Source: Benthicola sp964195715 (GTDB lineage: Bacteria; Gemmatimonadota; Gemmatimonadetes; Palauibacterales; Palauibacteraceae). From it: a DNA stretch of 64,000 nucleotides. Below the pieces are notes generated by a model, which made no database searches, was not told the origin of the DNA, and was given only the letters and a program-made list of their open reading frames with translations. The stretch is taken from positions 19,386 to 83,385 of the forward strand of contig CAXMRU010000224.1 of NCBI GenBank assembly GCA_964195715.1, written 5' to 3'. Below are positions 1 to 8,907 of this stretch, in pieces. The first letter of the stretch is position 1. Each line of letters opens with the position of its first letter. The position numbers and the translations under genes are program-made.

Positions 1-906
1 CGGACCGTCGTGCAGCGCCGCAATAATCGCCCTCTCCCCACCCTCTTGAACGAAATGTACGGCTGCCTCCACTTTGGGACCCATGCTGCCAGCCCCCAAA
101 GCCCCGGCGTCCAACATGGCTCGCCCCTCCGACGCCGACATCCGGGAAATCAGCCTGGCGTCGGGCCTGCCCCAGTTCTCGTACACCCCGTCTACGTCGG
201 TCAGGATGAGCAGGATCGAAGCGCCGATCTCGCGACCGAGCAGCGCTGCGGCTCGATCCTTGTCGACCACCGCGTCCACCCCCTCCAGACCGAGTTGCGG
301 ATCCCGGTACACAGGTATGCCGCCGCCGCCCGCGGCGATGACGATATCCCCACGGGCCACGAGCTCGGCCACCATCGTGGACTCGCAGATCTCCACGGGA
401 ACGGGACTCGGCACCCGTCGCCGCAGGTTGCCCCGTGAGTCCGTCTCGATCATGATGCCCTCGTCTCTCAGCTCCTCCGCCACTCCCGGCCGAATCCCCC
501 GGCCGATGAACTTGGTCGGCGCACGCATCGACGGATCGTCACGATCGACGAGCGACTGCGTGATCAGGGTCACGACACGCCTGTGGCTTCCCGCGGCATG
601 AAGAGCGTTCTGGAGCGACTGCTGAATCATGTAGCCGATCCAACCCGCAGTCGCGGCGACCAGCACCCCCAGAGGAAGCTGTTCAACTTTCGACCTGGCA
701 ACTTCGTTCCTCTGCAGCTCGTCTCCGACCTGAGGCCCGTTTCCGTGCACGACCGCAATCCGCCAGCCCTGCAGGGCCAGGCCAACGATCGACTCCATGC
801 TCTCGCGCGTGTGCCGGAATTGATTCGTGATCGATGACGACTCGCCCGACGGGGACAGGGCGTTGCCCCCGATGGCGACGACGACAGACCGCCCCTTCTG
901 GCTCAC
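1..906 (-). CDS. arcC: Carbamate kinase, C-terminal end cut by window edge
   Basis: Cytoplasmic amino-acid-kinase-family enzyme that reversibly makes ATP and carbamate from carbamoyl phosphate and ADP. 302 codons are present and no stop is reached before base 1, so only the last few residues of a roughly 305-315 residue enzyme are missing. The GTG start at 906 puts the nucleotide-binding AIGGNAL motif at about residue 11. Further family marks are HGNGPQVG, AAGGGGIPVYRD, TDVDGVY and, near the end, MGPKVEAA. It starts 7 bases after the stop of the phosphohexomutase gene and is probably cotranscribed with it. No arginine deiminase or ornithine carbamoyltransferase gene is visible beside it, so whether it serves arginine, purine or other catabolism cannot be told. 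Family assignment is secure; the pathway is not. Confidence 0.9.
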   Translation of the reverse strand, partial: MSQKGRSVVVAIGGNALSPSGESSSITNQFRHTRESMESIVGLALQGWRIAVVHGNGPQVGDELQRNEVARSKVEQLPLGVLVAATAGWIGYMIQQSLQNALHAAGSHRRVVTLITQSLVDRDDPSMRAPTKFIGRGIRPGVAEELRDEGIMIETDSRGNLRRRVPSPVPVEICESTMVAELVARGDIVIAAGGGGIPVYRDPQLGLEGVDAVVDKDRAAALLGREIGASILLILTDVDGVYENWGRPDARLISRMSASEGRAMLDAGALGAGSMGPKVEAAVHFVQEGGERAIIAALHDGP

Positions 907-913
907 GGCGGCT

Positions 914-2293
914 TCAGCTCCCCGCGAGCTCGGGGACGGCAACCCCTTCCTCGCCCAGGTATCCGGCCACCTCATCGCGAATGTGCCGCAAACCGTCGAC
1001 CGTATCCGCCTCGAACCGCAGCACGATCACCGGCTGCGTATTGCTCGCTCGAATCAAGGCCCATCCTTCGTCGAACTCGATCCGCGCGCCGTCGATGTCG
1101 TTCACGCGATGGCTCGCCTGGTAGTGCTCGACAGCCCGGGCGACGAGTTCGAACTTCACGTCCTCGGCGCAGTCGACCCGGAGCTCCGGTGTCGACGGGT
1201 ACGCCGGGATGGCCGCCGCGAGTTCGGAGAAACTCTTCCCGCTTCTCTGGACGAGCCCGGCCAGTCGGGCGGCCGCGTAGATTGCATCGTCAAAGCCGAA
1301 ATAGTTATCAGCAAAACAGATATGGCCACTCATCTCACCTGCAATGGGAGACCCTGACTCCTTCATACGCTCCTTGATCAGCGAGTGTCCCGTCTTCCAC
1401 ATGACGGGCACGCCCCCGGCGCGGGAGATCAACTCTGGCAGCGCCTTCGAACACTTGACGTCGAACACGATCTCCGCACCCGGGAATCGTGGCAGAGCAT
1501 CCAGTGCGTAGAGAAGCAGCAGGTGGTCGCCCCGGACGATCCCACCGGTCTCAGTCACCGCCCCGATCCGGTCGGCATCCCCGTCCAGGCCTACTCCAAG
1601 GTCCGCCCCCGTGCTCGTCACTCGAGCGATCAGGTCGACGACATTCTCGTCCACCGTCGGATCGGGATGGTGGTTCGGGAAGGTGCCGTCGGACTCACAG
1701 TACAGACAGTCCACGTCTATCCCGGCCGCTTCGAGAGCCTGCGGTGCGATGACCGACCCCGTGCCGTTGCCACAGTCCAGGACCATCCGAACAGGTCCCT
1801 CCACCCTGGCTCTACGACCTATCTCCCCGACGTACCCGTGCAGGATCTCGAGATGCTCCGTGACACCGGTACCGTCGAGATAACGATCCGCCTGGACCAG
1901 CTCTCGCAACTCCTGAATGGCGTTCCCGTACAGGGACCGATCGCCCACGATCATCTTGATCCCATTGTACTCGGGCGGATTGTGGGAGCCGGTGATCTGT
2001 ATTCCGCCGTCCGTGGCCAGCTCTCCTGCAGCGTAGTAGAGAGCCGGCGTCGGCACCGTTCCGACGAACCGGACGTCGGCTCCAGCGGCGTTCAAGCCCG
2101 CCGAGAGAGCTTCAGCCAGTTCCGGCGAGCTCAGCCGGTTGTCGTGCCCGACAGCCACCGTCGGTCGTTCCAATTCTCGCCTCAACCGCGTGGCATACGC
2201 TCTCCCCACCGCCTCAACGACCTCGACCGTCAGGTCGTCCCCGACGATCCCCCGGATATCGTATTCCCTGAAGATGGTGCTCGAAACGTTCAT
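914..2293 (-). CDS. Phosphomannomutase/phosphoglucomutase
   Basis: Alpha-D-phosphohexomutase that moves phosphate between C6 and C1 of hexose phosphates to feed sugar-nucleotide synthesis for polysaccharide or LPS. All four family motifs are visible in 459 residues: phosphoserine loop TGSHN (Ser103), Mg-binding DGDADR (237-242), sugar-specificity loop GEMSGH (319-324) and phosphate-binding RASNTQP (415-421). The GEMSGH loop is typical of the dual PMM/PGM (AlgC/ManB) branch rather than GlmM, so mannose and glucose phosphates are the likely substrates. It lies 103 bases downstream of nuoN and directly upstream of carbamate kinase. Between nuoN and this gene there is a strong stem-loop (2343-2385), so it may be only partly coupled to nuo transcription. 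Confidence 0.92.
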   Translation of the reverse strand: MNVSSTIFREYDIRGIVGDDLTVEVVEAVGRAYATRLRRELERPTVAVGHDNRLSSPELAEALSAGLNAAGADVRFVGTVPTPALYYAAGELATDGGIQITGSHNPPEYNGIKMIVGDRSLYGNAIQELRELVQADRYLDGTGVTEHLEILHGYVGEIGRRARVEGPVRMVLDCGNGTGSVIAPQALEAAGIDVDCLYCESDGTFPNHHPDPTVDENVVDLIARVTSTGADLGVGLDGDADRIGAVTETGGIVRGDHLLLLYALDALPRFPGAEIVFDVKCSKALPELISRAGGVPVMWKTGHSLIKERMKESGSPIAGEMSGHICFADNYFGFDDAIYAAARLAGLVQRSGKSFSELAAAIPAYPSTPELRVDCAEDVKFELVARAVEHYQASHRVNDIDGARIEFDEGWALIRASNTQPVIVLRFEADTVDGLRHIRDEVAGYLGEEGVAVPELAGS

Positions 2294-2342
2294 TGGGACT
2301 CGTGAGTAAGAGAAATCCGATCCTTCCAGCGGACACCCCGTC

Positions 2343-2385
2343 AGCCGCCAGAGAGCGACCGGACGGGGCGCGGTCCGGGGCGGCT
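2343..2385. other. Nested inverted repeat after nuoN
   Basis: An outer 7-bp stem (2343-2349 with 2379-2385) encloses an inner perfect 6-bp stem (2359-2364 with 2373-2378). It lies in the 103-base gap between nuoN and the phosphohexomutase gene. No T-run follows on either strand, so it is not a textbook intrinsic terminator. It may stabilise the nuo mRNA 3' end or act as a weak or Rho-linked stop. Confidence 0.4.
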
Positions 2386-2396
2386 ACCTGAGTTGA

Positions 2397-3938
2397 TCAG
2401 TCCGTGTTCGTCTCGATCACTCCTGCGGGGGCCGCGGGCTGCGAAAGAGGGGTGACCTGACGCGGGCTCAAATCCTCGCCCGCGTATTCCGCCGTCCGAA
2501 TCGCCCTGCCCGGAAAGAGCCCGGCGGCGAGTATCGCTACTGCCGCGACGACGGCAGCGAATCGGAAGGCGGCGCCCGGCACGGCGGGAAGTGGAGCGTC
2601 CGCGGGGGCCTCTTCGAAATACATCTTCCAGATGACTCGAAGGTAATAGTAGTAGGACACGAAGCTCGTGAGAACGAGAATTACTGCCAGCGTCACATGG
2701 CCGGAGTCCACGGCCGCCAGGAGCAGGTAAAGCTTCCCGATGAACCCACCGGTCGGCGGGAAGCCGGCCAACGAGAGGAGGAATACGGCGAGCAGTGCAC
2801 CGAGTAGAGGCCGTCGCCATCCGAGACCCCGGTAGTCGGCCAGAGTGCCCCGGGAGTCTCCTTCGCCCGCTACCGCCCCTACGACCGCGAATGCTCCCAG
2901 CGTCATGACAGCGTAGACGGCCAGATAAAGAAGCACCGCGGATCGTCCCATCGAGCTACCCGCGACCACTCCCACGAGGAGATAGCCGGCGTGCGAGATG
3001 GATGAGTACGCCAGCATCCGCTTCACATTGTCCTGTGCCAGAGCGATGAAGTTGGGAACGATCATCGTCAGGACGGCGAGCCACCACAGGATGGCCGTCC
3101 AGACCGACGCAGCGGGCGCGAGTTCGACAGTGACAATGCGAACCAAGGCCGCGAAGCCCGCCACCTTCACGCCGGCAGCCATGTATCCCGTTACGGGCGT
3201 GGGAGCGCCCTCATACACGTCCGGGGTCCACATGTGGAACGGAACGATAGACACCTTGAATGCGAATCCGACCACGACCAGCGCCACCCCCGCAAACAGC
3301 AGTAAGTTGCCATCCGCTGCCCCGCGTGCCACTTCGGAAGTCACGAGCGCCAGATTCGTGCTTCCCGTGGCCCCGAACAGCAGCGCGATCCCGTAGAGCA
3401 GGAATCCGCTCGCGAAGGCTCCCATCAGGAAGTACTTGAGGGCTGCCTCGGACGACCTGGGATCGCTCCGGTTAAAGCCCGTGAGAACGTAAACCGACAG
3501 CGACATGAGCTCGAGCGAGACGAACACAACGATGAGATCACGTGATCCCGAGAGGAGCATCATCCCGATGGACGCCATCAGCACCAGGAAATAGAACTCC
3601 CCGACGTCCAGCCCCTCACGCCTGAGATAATCGAAGGCCAACAGAAAGCTGAGGAGTGTAGCTCCGAGAATCACGAAGTTCGTCCCGACCCGGAACCCGT
3701 CCATCGCGATCATTCCACTTCGAAGCGGCGCCTCGATGCCCGCCACGTACCCGTTGGCCAGGAGGGCCAACAGGACGCCGGCGACGGCCGTCCACCGAAC
3801 CCAGGCGCGGCTCGGCCCCGAGCGGTCGCCACGCTGGAACACATCCAGGGCCAGAACCAGAAGACCCGTTGCAGCAAGGACGACCTCGGGCAGGAGCGCC
3901 CACAGGTAGTCGATCGGAGAGCTGAAGTCCAGGATCAC
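2397..3938 (-). CDS. nuoN: NADH-quinone oxidoreductase subunit N
   Basis: Antiporter-like proton-channel subunit of the complex I membrane arm, 513 residues, strongly hydrophobic. It shows the two signatures of the NuoL/M/N family: the TM5 glutamate in VVFVSLELMSLSVY and the channel segment FKVSIVPFHMWTPDVYEGAP with its TM7 lysine. It is the last nuo gene, 17 bases after nuoM. The cytoplasmic C-terminus is a short proline-rich tail. Length and motifs fit the family. Confidence 0.95.
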   Translation of the reverse strand: MILDFSSPIDYLWALLPEVVLAATGLLVLALDVFQRGDRSGPSRAWVRWTAVAGVLLALLANGYVAGIEAPLRSGMIAMDGFRVGTNFVILGATLLSFLLAFDYLRREGLDVGEFYFLVLMASIGMMLLSGSRDLIVVFVSLELMSLSVYVLTGFNRSDPRSSEAALKYFLMGAFASGFLLYGIALLFGATGSTNLALVTSEVARGAADGNLLLFAGVALVVVGFAFKVSIVPFHMWTPDVYEGAPTPVTGYMAAGVKVAGFAALVRIVTVELAPAASVWTAILWWLAVLTMIVPNFIALAQDNVKRMLAYSSISHAGYLLVGVVAGSSMGRSAVLLYLAVYAVMTLGAFAVVGAVAGEGDSRGTLADYRGLGWRRPLLGALLAVFLLSLAGFPPTGGFIGKLYLLLAAVDSGHVTLAVILVLTSFVSYYYYLRVIWKMYFEEAPADAPLPAVPGAAFRFAAVVAAVAILAAGLFPGRAIRTAEYAGEDLSPRQVTPLSQPAAPAGVIETNTD

Positions 3939-3955
3939 CTGTCTATCCTCTCAGT

Positions 3956-5527
3956 CTACTCATCGATTCCGAGGATCGGCATGCGGTCGAAGCGCAGGTC
4001 CGAAACACCCATCTGCACCGGTGCGGAGACAGCCCGGTGCTCGACCTGTTCGATCAAGGCCTCCACGGACGCCGACGTCCGCGACAGGAACGGCTGGGGG
4101 TAGACACCAATCAGCACGATCATGACAAGTGCCGGGGCCAGGACGAGGCGCTCACGAACTCCGATGTCGCTGAGGACCCGGTTCTCCTCCCTGTCGACCT
4201 CGCCGTACAGCATCCGTTGCACCATGGGCAGCATGTACGCAGCCGCGAAGATCACCCCTGTCGCCGCGATGAATGCGACCACGGGATACTTCTGGAACGT
4301 CCCGAGGAGGATCAGGAACTCACCGATGAATCCGTTCGTTCCCGGGAGACCGATCGAACTCAAAGCGACAAGGAGGAAAGATGCCGCGAAGACGGGCATC
4401 ACCTTCGCAATCCCGCCGAAGTCATCGATCATGCGCGTGTGCCTCCTCTCGTACAGCATCCCGACGAGGAGGAACAGGGCCCCGGTGGAGATTCCGTGGT
4501 TGACCATCTGCAGGATCCCGCCCTGGAGTCCCTGGGTCGTCAGGGAGAACAGACCCATCATCACGAATCCGAGATGGGCGACCGACGTGTAGGCCACGAG
4601 CTTCTTGGCGTCTGGCTGAACCGCCGCCACCCAGGCTCCGTAAATGATGCCGACCAGACTCAGCACCAGGATCGTGCCCACCACGACCGGGCTGGTGGCA
4701 GCGTGCGAGAAGAACGGCATCGCGAACCGGAGGAACCCGTACGCGCCCATCTTGAGGAGCACGCCGGCCAGGATCACTGAACCGGCGGTCGGCGCCTCCA
4801 CGTGCGCATCCGGAAGCCAGGTGTGCAGGGGGAACAGCGGCACCTTGATCGCGAAAGCGAGCGCGAACGCCGAGAACAGGACGAACTGCAGGTCGCGGCC
4901 AATCGGCAACTGCACGAGGTCGTTGTACGCGAACGTGACCACCCCGTACTGGCGATAGTACAGGTACACGATCACCACGATCGCGACGAGCATGAGCAGG
5001 GATCCGATGGCCGTGAACAGGAAAAACTTCACGGCGGCGTAGACGCGGCGCTTCCCACCCCACACCCCGATGATGAAGTACATCGGAATGAGCATGATCT
5101 CCCAGAAGAGGAAGAACAGGAACATGTCCAGAGACACGAAAACGCCGATCATGGCGGCCAGCAGAAGGAGCAGCATGGCGTAGTACGCCCGCTGGTGACG
5201 CTGGATATAGGTAAAGGAGGCGAGGATCGCGAGCGGCGTCACGAACGTCGTGAGAAGCACCATGAGGATCGAGATACCGTCTATTCCGATCGTGAATCCG
5301 ATGCCCCAGGCCTCGATCCACGGAACCGAGACGTAGTTCTGTATGGCGGCCGTGCCCGTACGAAACGTCCAGAACAGCGGAAGCGAGATCGCGAACGCGA
5401 CCACGCTCGTCAGCATGGCCACGTACCGGGACTGCTCCTCCCGCACGATCAGGCACAGCGCTGCCCCTGCCATCGGCAGGATCAGCAGCAGGCTCAGGAC
5501 CCAGTGGCTTTCGAAGAAATTGCTCAA
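3956..5527 (-). CDS. nuoM: NADH-quinone oxidoreductase subunit M
   Basis: Second antiporter-like proton-pumping subunit of complex I (523 residues, about 14 predicted membrane segments). FFLFWEIMLIPMY carries the conserved TM5 glutamate and AFAIKVPLFPLHTWLPDAH the TM7 lysine and the family's most conserved segment, followed by EAPTAGSVILAGVLLKMG. It lies 24 bases downstream of nuoL and 17 bases upstream of nuoN, all on the minus strand. It has the expected length and nothing unusual. Confidence 0.96.
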   Translation of the reverse strand: MSNFFESHWVLSLLLILPMAGAALCLIVREEQSRYVAMLTSVVAFAISLPLFWTFRTGTAAIQNYVSVPWIEAWGIGFTIGIDGISILMVLLTTFVTPLAILASFTYIQRHQRAYYAMLLLLLAAMIGVFVSLDMFLFFLFWEIMLIPMYFIIGVWGGKRRVYAAVKFFLFTAIGSLLMLVAIVVIVYLYYRQYGVVTFAYNDLVQLPIGRDLQFVLFSAFALAFAIKVPLFPLHTWLPDAHVEAPTAGSVILAGVLLKMGAYGFLRFAMPFFSHAATSPVVVGTILVLSLVGIIYGAWVAAVQPDAKKLVAYTSVAHLGFVMMGLFSLTTQGLQGGILQMVNHGISTGALFLLVGMLYERRHTRMIDDFGGIAKVMPVFAASFLLVALSSIGLPGTNGFIGEFLILLGTFQKYPVVAFIAATGVIFAAAYMLPMVQRMLYGEVDREENRVLSDIGVRERLVLAPALVMIVLIGVYPQPFLSRTSASVEALIEQVEHRAVSAPVQMGVSDLRFDRMPILGIDE

Positions 5528-5551
5528 GATTCTATTCGCTTGCTGGGATCG

Positions 5552-7585
5552 TCACAGCAGGAGCAGGGCGAGGATCAGCACCACGCCTGTCACGAACCAG
5601 AACATGTAACCGGCCACGCGACCCGTCTGGAACAGGCTCCCCACCCATCCCACCATCCGCGTACCGGACGCCATCGCGTTCAACGTGCCGTCGATGAGGC
5701 CGACATCCACGATCCGCCAGCACCCTCGCCACAGGGCGAGAAGCGGCAGGATGATCGTTCGATCGTACAACTCGTCGACGTACCATTTGTTATACAGGAT
5801 ACCGGCAAACCCGGTCGGTGTCTCGGACTCCGACGCTGGCCGATAACGCCGATGCACCAACGCCCTGAAGGTCAGGATGACCACGATCAGCGCCAGGCCT
5901 GTGGCCATGATCGCCCACACGGCCTCGCCTCCACCGAGCGGCGACTCGTGTGCCTGGTGGAGTCCGTGCTCTGTCATCACTTGCCGCGCTGGCTCCATTA
6001 CCGGCTCCAGCCAGTGGTGCAGCGCATCCACCGCCGGCAGCGCCGGAAGGGACTCCGGAATCTGTATCCAGCCGCCTACCACCGATAGCAACGCCAGGAT
6101 CGCGAGCGGTACCCACATGACCGCCGGGACCTCGCGCAAGTGCGGCTTCACATCAGCCCCGCTCCGGTTATCTCCGTGGAACGTGAGGACCATCAGCCGC
6201 GTCATGTAGCCGGCCGTGAGAAGAGCGGTCAGGATCGATACGACCCAGAGCACGGTGTAGCCATACGATCCTGCGCTCCAGATGATCTCATCCTTCGAGA
6301 AGAAACCGGCGAACGGAAAGATACCCGCGATCGCCAAGGTGCCGATCCACATCGTGCCCCAGGTGATCGGCAAGAGATTCTTCAGGCCCCCGTAGTTGCG
6401 CATGTCGTTGGGATCGTCATGCCGGTTCACCTGATGAAGCGCGTGGTGCATGGCATGAATTACGGCACCCGCCCCCAGGAACAGCAGGGCCTTGAAGAAG
6501 GCGTGGGTTATCAGGTGGAACATCCCTGCCGTAAACGCCCCGACCCCGACCGCCAGGAACATGTACCCGAGCTGCGATACGGTGCTGTACGCCAGCACTT
6601 TCTTAATGTCGTACTGCTGCATCGCGATCGTCGCCGCGAACAGAGCGGTTCCGGCGCCGATCGCGGCTACGGTCGCCTGAGAGACCGGCGCCATCGCGAA
6701 CAGTACGCCCGCACGCGCAACCAGGTAGACGCCCGCGGTCACCATGGTCGCGGCGTGGATCAGCGCAGAGACCGGCGTCGGACCCGCCATAGCGTCAGGA
6801 AGCCATACGTACAGCGGAATCTGCGCCGACTTCCCCGTCGCGCCCAGGAACAGGAGCAGAGTGATCAGCGTGACGACACCGCCGCCGAACACGAGCGTTT
6901 CCGGGGCAGCAGCGAACACCTCTACGAAGTTCAACGTCCCGAAGTGCGTGAAGACGAGCAACATCGCGACCAGGAACCCGAAATCACCAATCCTGTTCAC
7001 GATGAACGCCTTCTTTCCCGCCGACGCAAATTCCCGGTTCTCGTACCAGAAGCCGATGAGCAGATAGGAGCAAAGGCCGACCCCTTCCCACCCCACGAAC
7101 ACGATTGCGAAGTTCGCGCCCATCACGAGTACCGACATGAAGAACACAAACAAATTCAGGTACGAGAAGTACCGGCTGTAGCCAGGGTCATCCCGCATGT
7201 AGCCGATGCTGTAAACATGAATCACGGACGAGACGCCCGTGACCACCAACAGCATGAGGATCGAGAGCTGATCGAACTGCAGATCGACGCCGATCGACAG
7301 ATCACCGACCGCCATCCAGGTCCACAGCGACACGATCGCCGGATCGTGTGGCATCGCCGAATGCATGGCCAGGAAGTTGGCCAGAACCACGGCGAAGGAC
7401 GCCATGATGGCCAGCGGCCCGATCAGGCCGGGCACCCGCTTGCTGTCGCGCCACAGGAACGCCCCGAGACCATTGATCACGAACCCCAAGAGTGGGAACA
7501 GGAGGATCAGTCCCGGAAGAATCGGGTGATACCCGCCGTCAGCGTGCTGCGCGACCCGGAGGAACGACTCGAGGAAGTTCACCAT
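5552..7585 (-). CDS. nuoL: NADH-quinone oxidoreductase subunit L
   Basis: Largest antiporter-like subunit of complex I, at the distal tip of the membrane arm (677 residues). Motifs visible are FVGWEGVGLCSYLLIGFWY (TM5 glutamate), QIPLYVWLPDAMAGPTPVSA and the following ALIHAATMVTAGVY segment. The C-terminal part after the 14 core helices, about the last 150 residues, has the length needed for the lateral amphipathic helix and last membrane helix that clamp NuoM and NuoN. Its ATG at 7585 overlaps the end of nuoK by 7 bases, which indicates translational coupling. The inserted region near residues 490-550 is rich in His, Pro and Glu. Confidence 0.96.
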   Translation of the reverse strand: MVNFLESFLRVAQHADGGYHPILPGLILLFPLLGFVINGLGAFLWRDSKRVPGLIGPLAIMASFAVVLANFLAMHSAMPHDPAIVSLWTWMAVGDLSIGVDLQFDQLSILMLLVVTGVSSVIHVYSIGYMRDDPGYSRYFSYLNLFVFFMSVLVMGANFAIVFVGWEGVGLCSYLLIGFWYENREFASAGKKAFIVNRIGDFGFLVAMLLVFTHFGTLNFVEVFAAAPETLVFGGGVVTLITLLLFLGATGKSAQIPLYVWLPDAMAGPTPVSALIHAATMVTAGVYLVARAGVLFAMAPVSQATVAAIGAGTALFAATIAMQQYDIKKVLAYSTVSQLGYMFLAVGVGAFTAGMFHLITHAFFKALLFLGAGAVIHAMHHALHQVNRHDDPNDMRNYGGLKNLLPITWGTMWIGTLAIAGIFPFAGFFSKDEIIWSAGSYGYTVLWVVSILTALLTAGYMTRLMVLTFHGDNRSGADVKPHLREVPAVMWVPLAILALLSVVGGWIQIPESLPALPAVDALHHWLEPVMEPARQVMTEHGLHQAHESPLGGGEAVWAIMATGLALIVVILTFRALVHRRYRPASESETPTGFAGILYNKWYVDELYDRTIILPLLALWRGCWRIVDVGLIDGTLNAMASGTRMVGWVGSLFQTGRVAGYMFWFVTGVVLILALLLL

Positions 7586-7878
7586 TTCAAGAGATTAAAG
7601 CGATCGACATCCACGAGCTCGTAGTGCCGGAAGATGGCGATGATGATGGCCAGCCCGACCGCGGCTTCCGCTGCCGCGACGGCCATAACGAAGAAAACGA
7701 ACACCTGCGCCTCGATGCCCAGCGACCGGGAGAACACGACAAGCGTCAGGTTCACCGCGTTGAGCATCAGCTCGATGCACATGAACATGATGATCGCGTT
7801 GCGCCGGAGCATGATCCCGACCGTTCCGATCGTGAACAGCAGCGCGCTGAGTATCAGTGAATAGGTTTCGATATCCAT
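7579..7878 (-). CDS. nuoK: NADH-quinone oxidoreductase subunit K
   Basis: Small membrane subunit (99 residues, three helices) in the proton path of complex I. The two buried glutamates essential in the family are present, in FMCIELMLNAVNL (helix 2) and AEAAVGLAIIIAIF (helix 3). It lies 7 bases after nuoJ and overlaps nuoL by 7 bases. Confidence 0.96.
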   Translation of the reverse strand: MDIETYSLILSALLFTIGTVGIMLRRNAIIMFMCIELMLNAVNLTLVVFSRSLGIEAQVFVFFVMAVAAAEAAVGLAIIIAIFRHYELVDVDRFNLLKW

Positions 7879-7885
7879 TCCGTAC

Positions 7886-8413
7886 TCACGGTGCCCTTTG
7901 GCGCGCCAGCACGATGGCGCCCACGATGGCCACCAGCAGGAGCAGCGAAGTGATCTCGAACGGTACCAGATAGCTCCGGAACATCGGATCGGCCACCATG
8001 CCGACGGCCCCCCTGGACCGGAGCATGGCGTCCATGGTCTCCTGCCCCATGCCCCCCGCCATCGACGTGACGTGCCCGCCCCTCAGCGTCACCAACAGAA
8101 GACCGAAGAATGCGCCGCCGCCCACGATGGCAAGCATGCGGTACAGCGGACCCCGCAGGTCCCTCTTCTCCGTACGGCCGAGGTTGAGAAGCATGATGAC
8201 GAACAGGAACAGGACCAGAATGGCCCCTGCGTACACGATCAGGTTGACCGCCGCGATGAAGTGCGCATCCAGGAGGACGAAGACCCCCGACAGCGCGAAA
8301 AAGGCCATGACCAGGTACATCAGGCTTGCCAGGGGATTGCGGGCCAGCACCATGCCGGCAGCCCCACCAATCGCCATGACGGCGAACAACACGAAGAAAA
8401 AGTCTACGATCAT
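7886..8413 (-). CDS. nuoJ: NADH-quinone oxidoreductase subunit J
   Basis: Membrane subunit of complex I (175 residues, five helices) carrying the helix with the conserved pi-bulge segment, here VYAGAILVLFLFVIMLLNL. A Met- and Gly-rich loop (about residues 105-145) separates helix 4 from the last helix. The start ATG overlaps the nuoI stop as ATGA (8410-8413), so translation of I and J is coupled. Confidence 0.94.
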   Translation of the reverse strand: MIVDFFFVLFAVMAIGGAAGMVLARNPLASLMYLVMAFFALSGVFVLLDAHFIAAVNLIVYAGAILVLFLFVIMLLNLGRTEKRDLRGPLYRMLAIVGGGAFFGLLLVTLRGGHVTSMAGGMGQETMDAMLRSRGAVGMVADPMFRSYLVPFEITSLLLLVAIVGAIVLARQRAP

Positions 8414-8907
8414 TCGGACAATGGGTCAGCGGGATCCCACAACGCCGTGACCTGATGGTCGTTCTCGCACAGCCGTGCCAGGTCGTAGACCCAGCGCTCA
8501 CGGCTGTACTCGGCGTTCTCGTAGTGGACCCCTAAGTGAATCGCCTCTACGGGACATACCTCCTGGCAGAAGCCACAGAAGATGCAACGGAACTCGTCGA
8601 TCTCGTAGACCGCAGCGTACCGCTCCCCGTTCTCGTCCTCCGCAGGAATCAGTTTGATGCAATTGACTGGACAGACGGTCGGGCAGAGCCCGCAGCCCAC
8701 GCACTTCGCGCGACCATCTTCGTGAACCGCCATCCGGTGCGTGCCTCTCCAGCGGGGTCCAAGCTCCCACTTCTCGTCCGGATATTGCTGAGTCGGCTTG
8801 TCGGTCCGCATGAAGTGCTTGAACGTGATGCCGAGCCCCTTGCTGATGGCTCGCACGTACGAAGTCTCACTCTCGGGACGCACGACGACACTCACCTCAC
8901 CCGGCAT
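8410..8907 (-). CDS. nuoI: NADH-quinone oxidoreductase subunit I (2x[4Fe-4S])
   Basis: Ferredoxin-like subunit holding clusters N6a and N6b between the peripheral arm and the membrane. Two complete motifs are seen: Cys69-x2-Cys72-x2-Cys75-x3-Cys79 and Cys108-x2-Cys111-x2-Cys114-x3-Cys118. The ATG at 8907 is chosen because it gives 165 residues, the usual length, and overlaps nuoH by only 11 bases. A longer open frame reaching 8988 would add 27 Arg/Pro-rich residues inside nuoH and is unlikely to be used. Confidence 0.95.
   Translation of the reverse strand: MPGEVSVVVRPESETSYVRAISKGLGITFKHFMRTDKPTQQYPDEKWELGPRWRGTHRMAVHEDGRAKCVGCGLCPTVCPVNCIKLIPAEDENGERYAAVYEIDEFRCIFCGFCQEVCPVEAIHLGVHYENAEYSRERWVYDLARLCENDHQVTALWDPADPLSE

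Noticed and set aside
4802..6088. Long plus-strand frame opposite nuoM/nuoL rich in Arg, His, Gln and Asp
   Set aside because: Reverse-complement shadow of hydrophobic membrane genes; such composition is a typical artefact in high-GC DNA.
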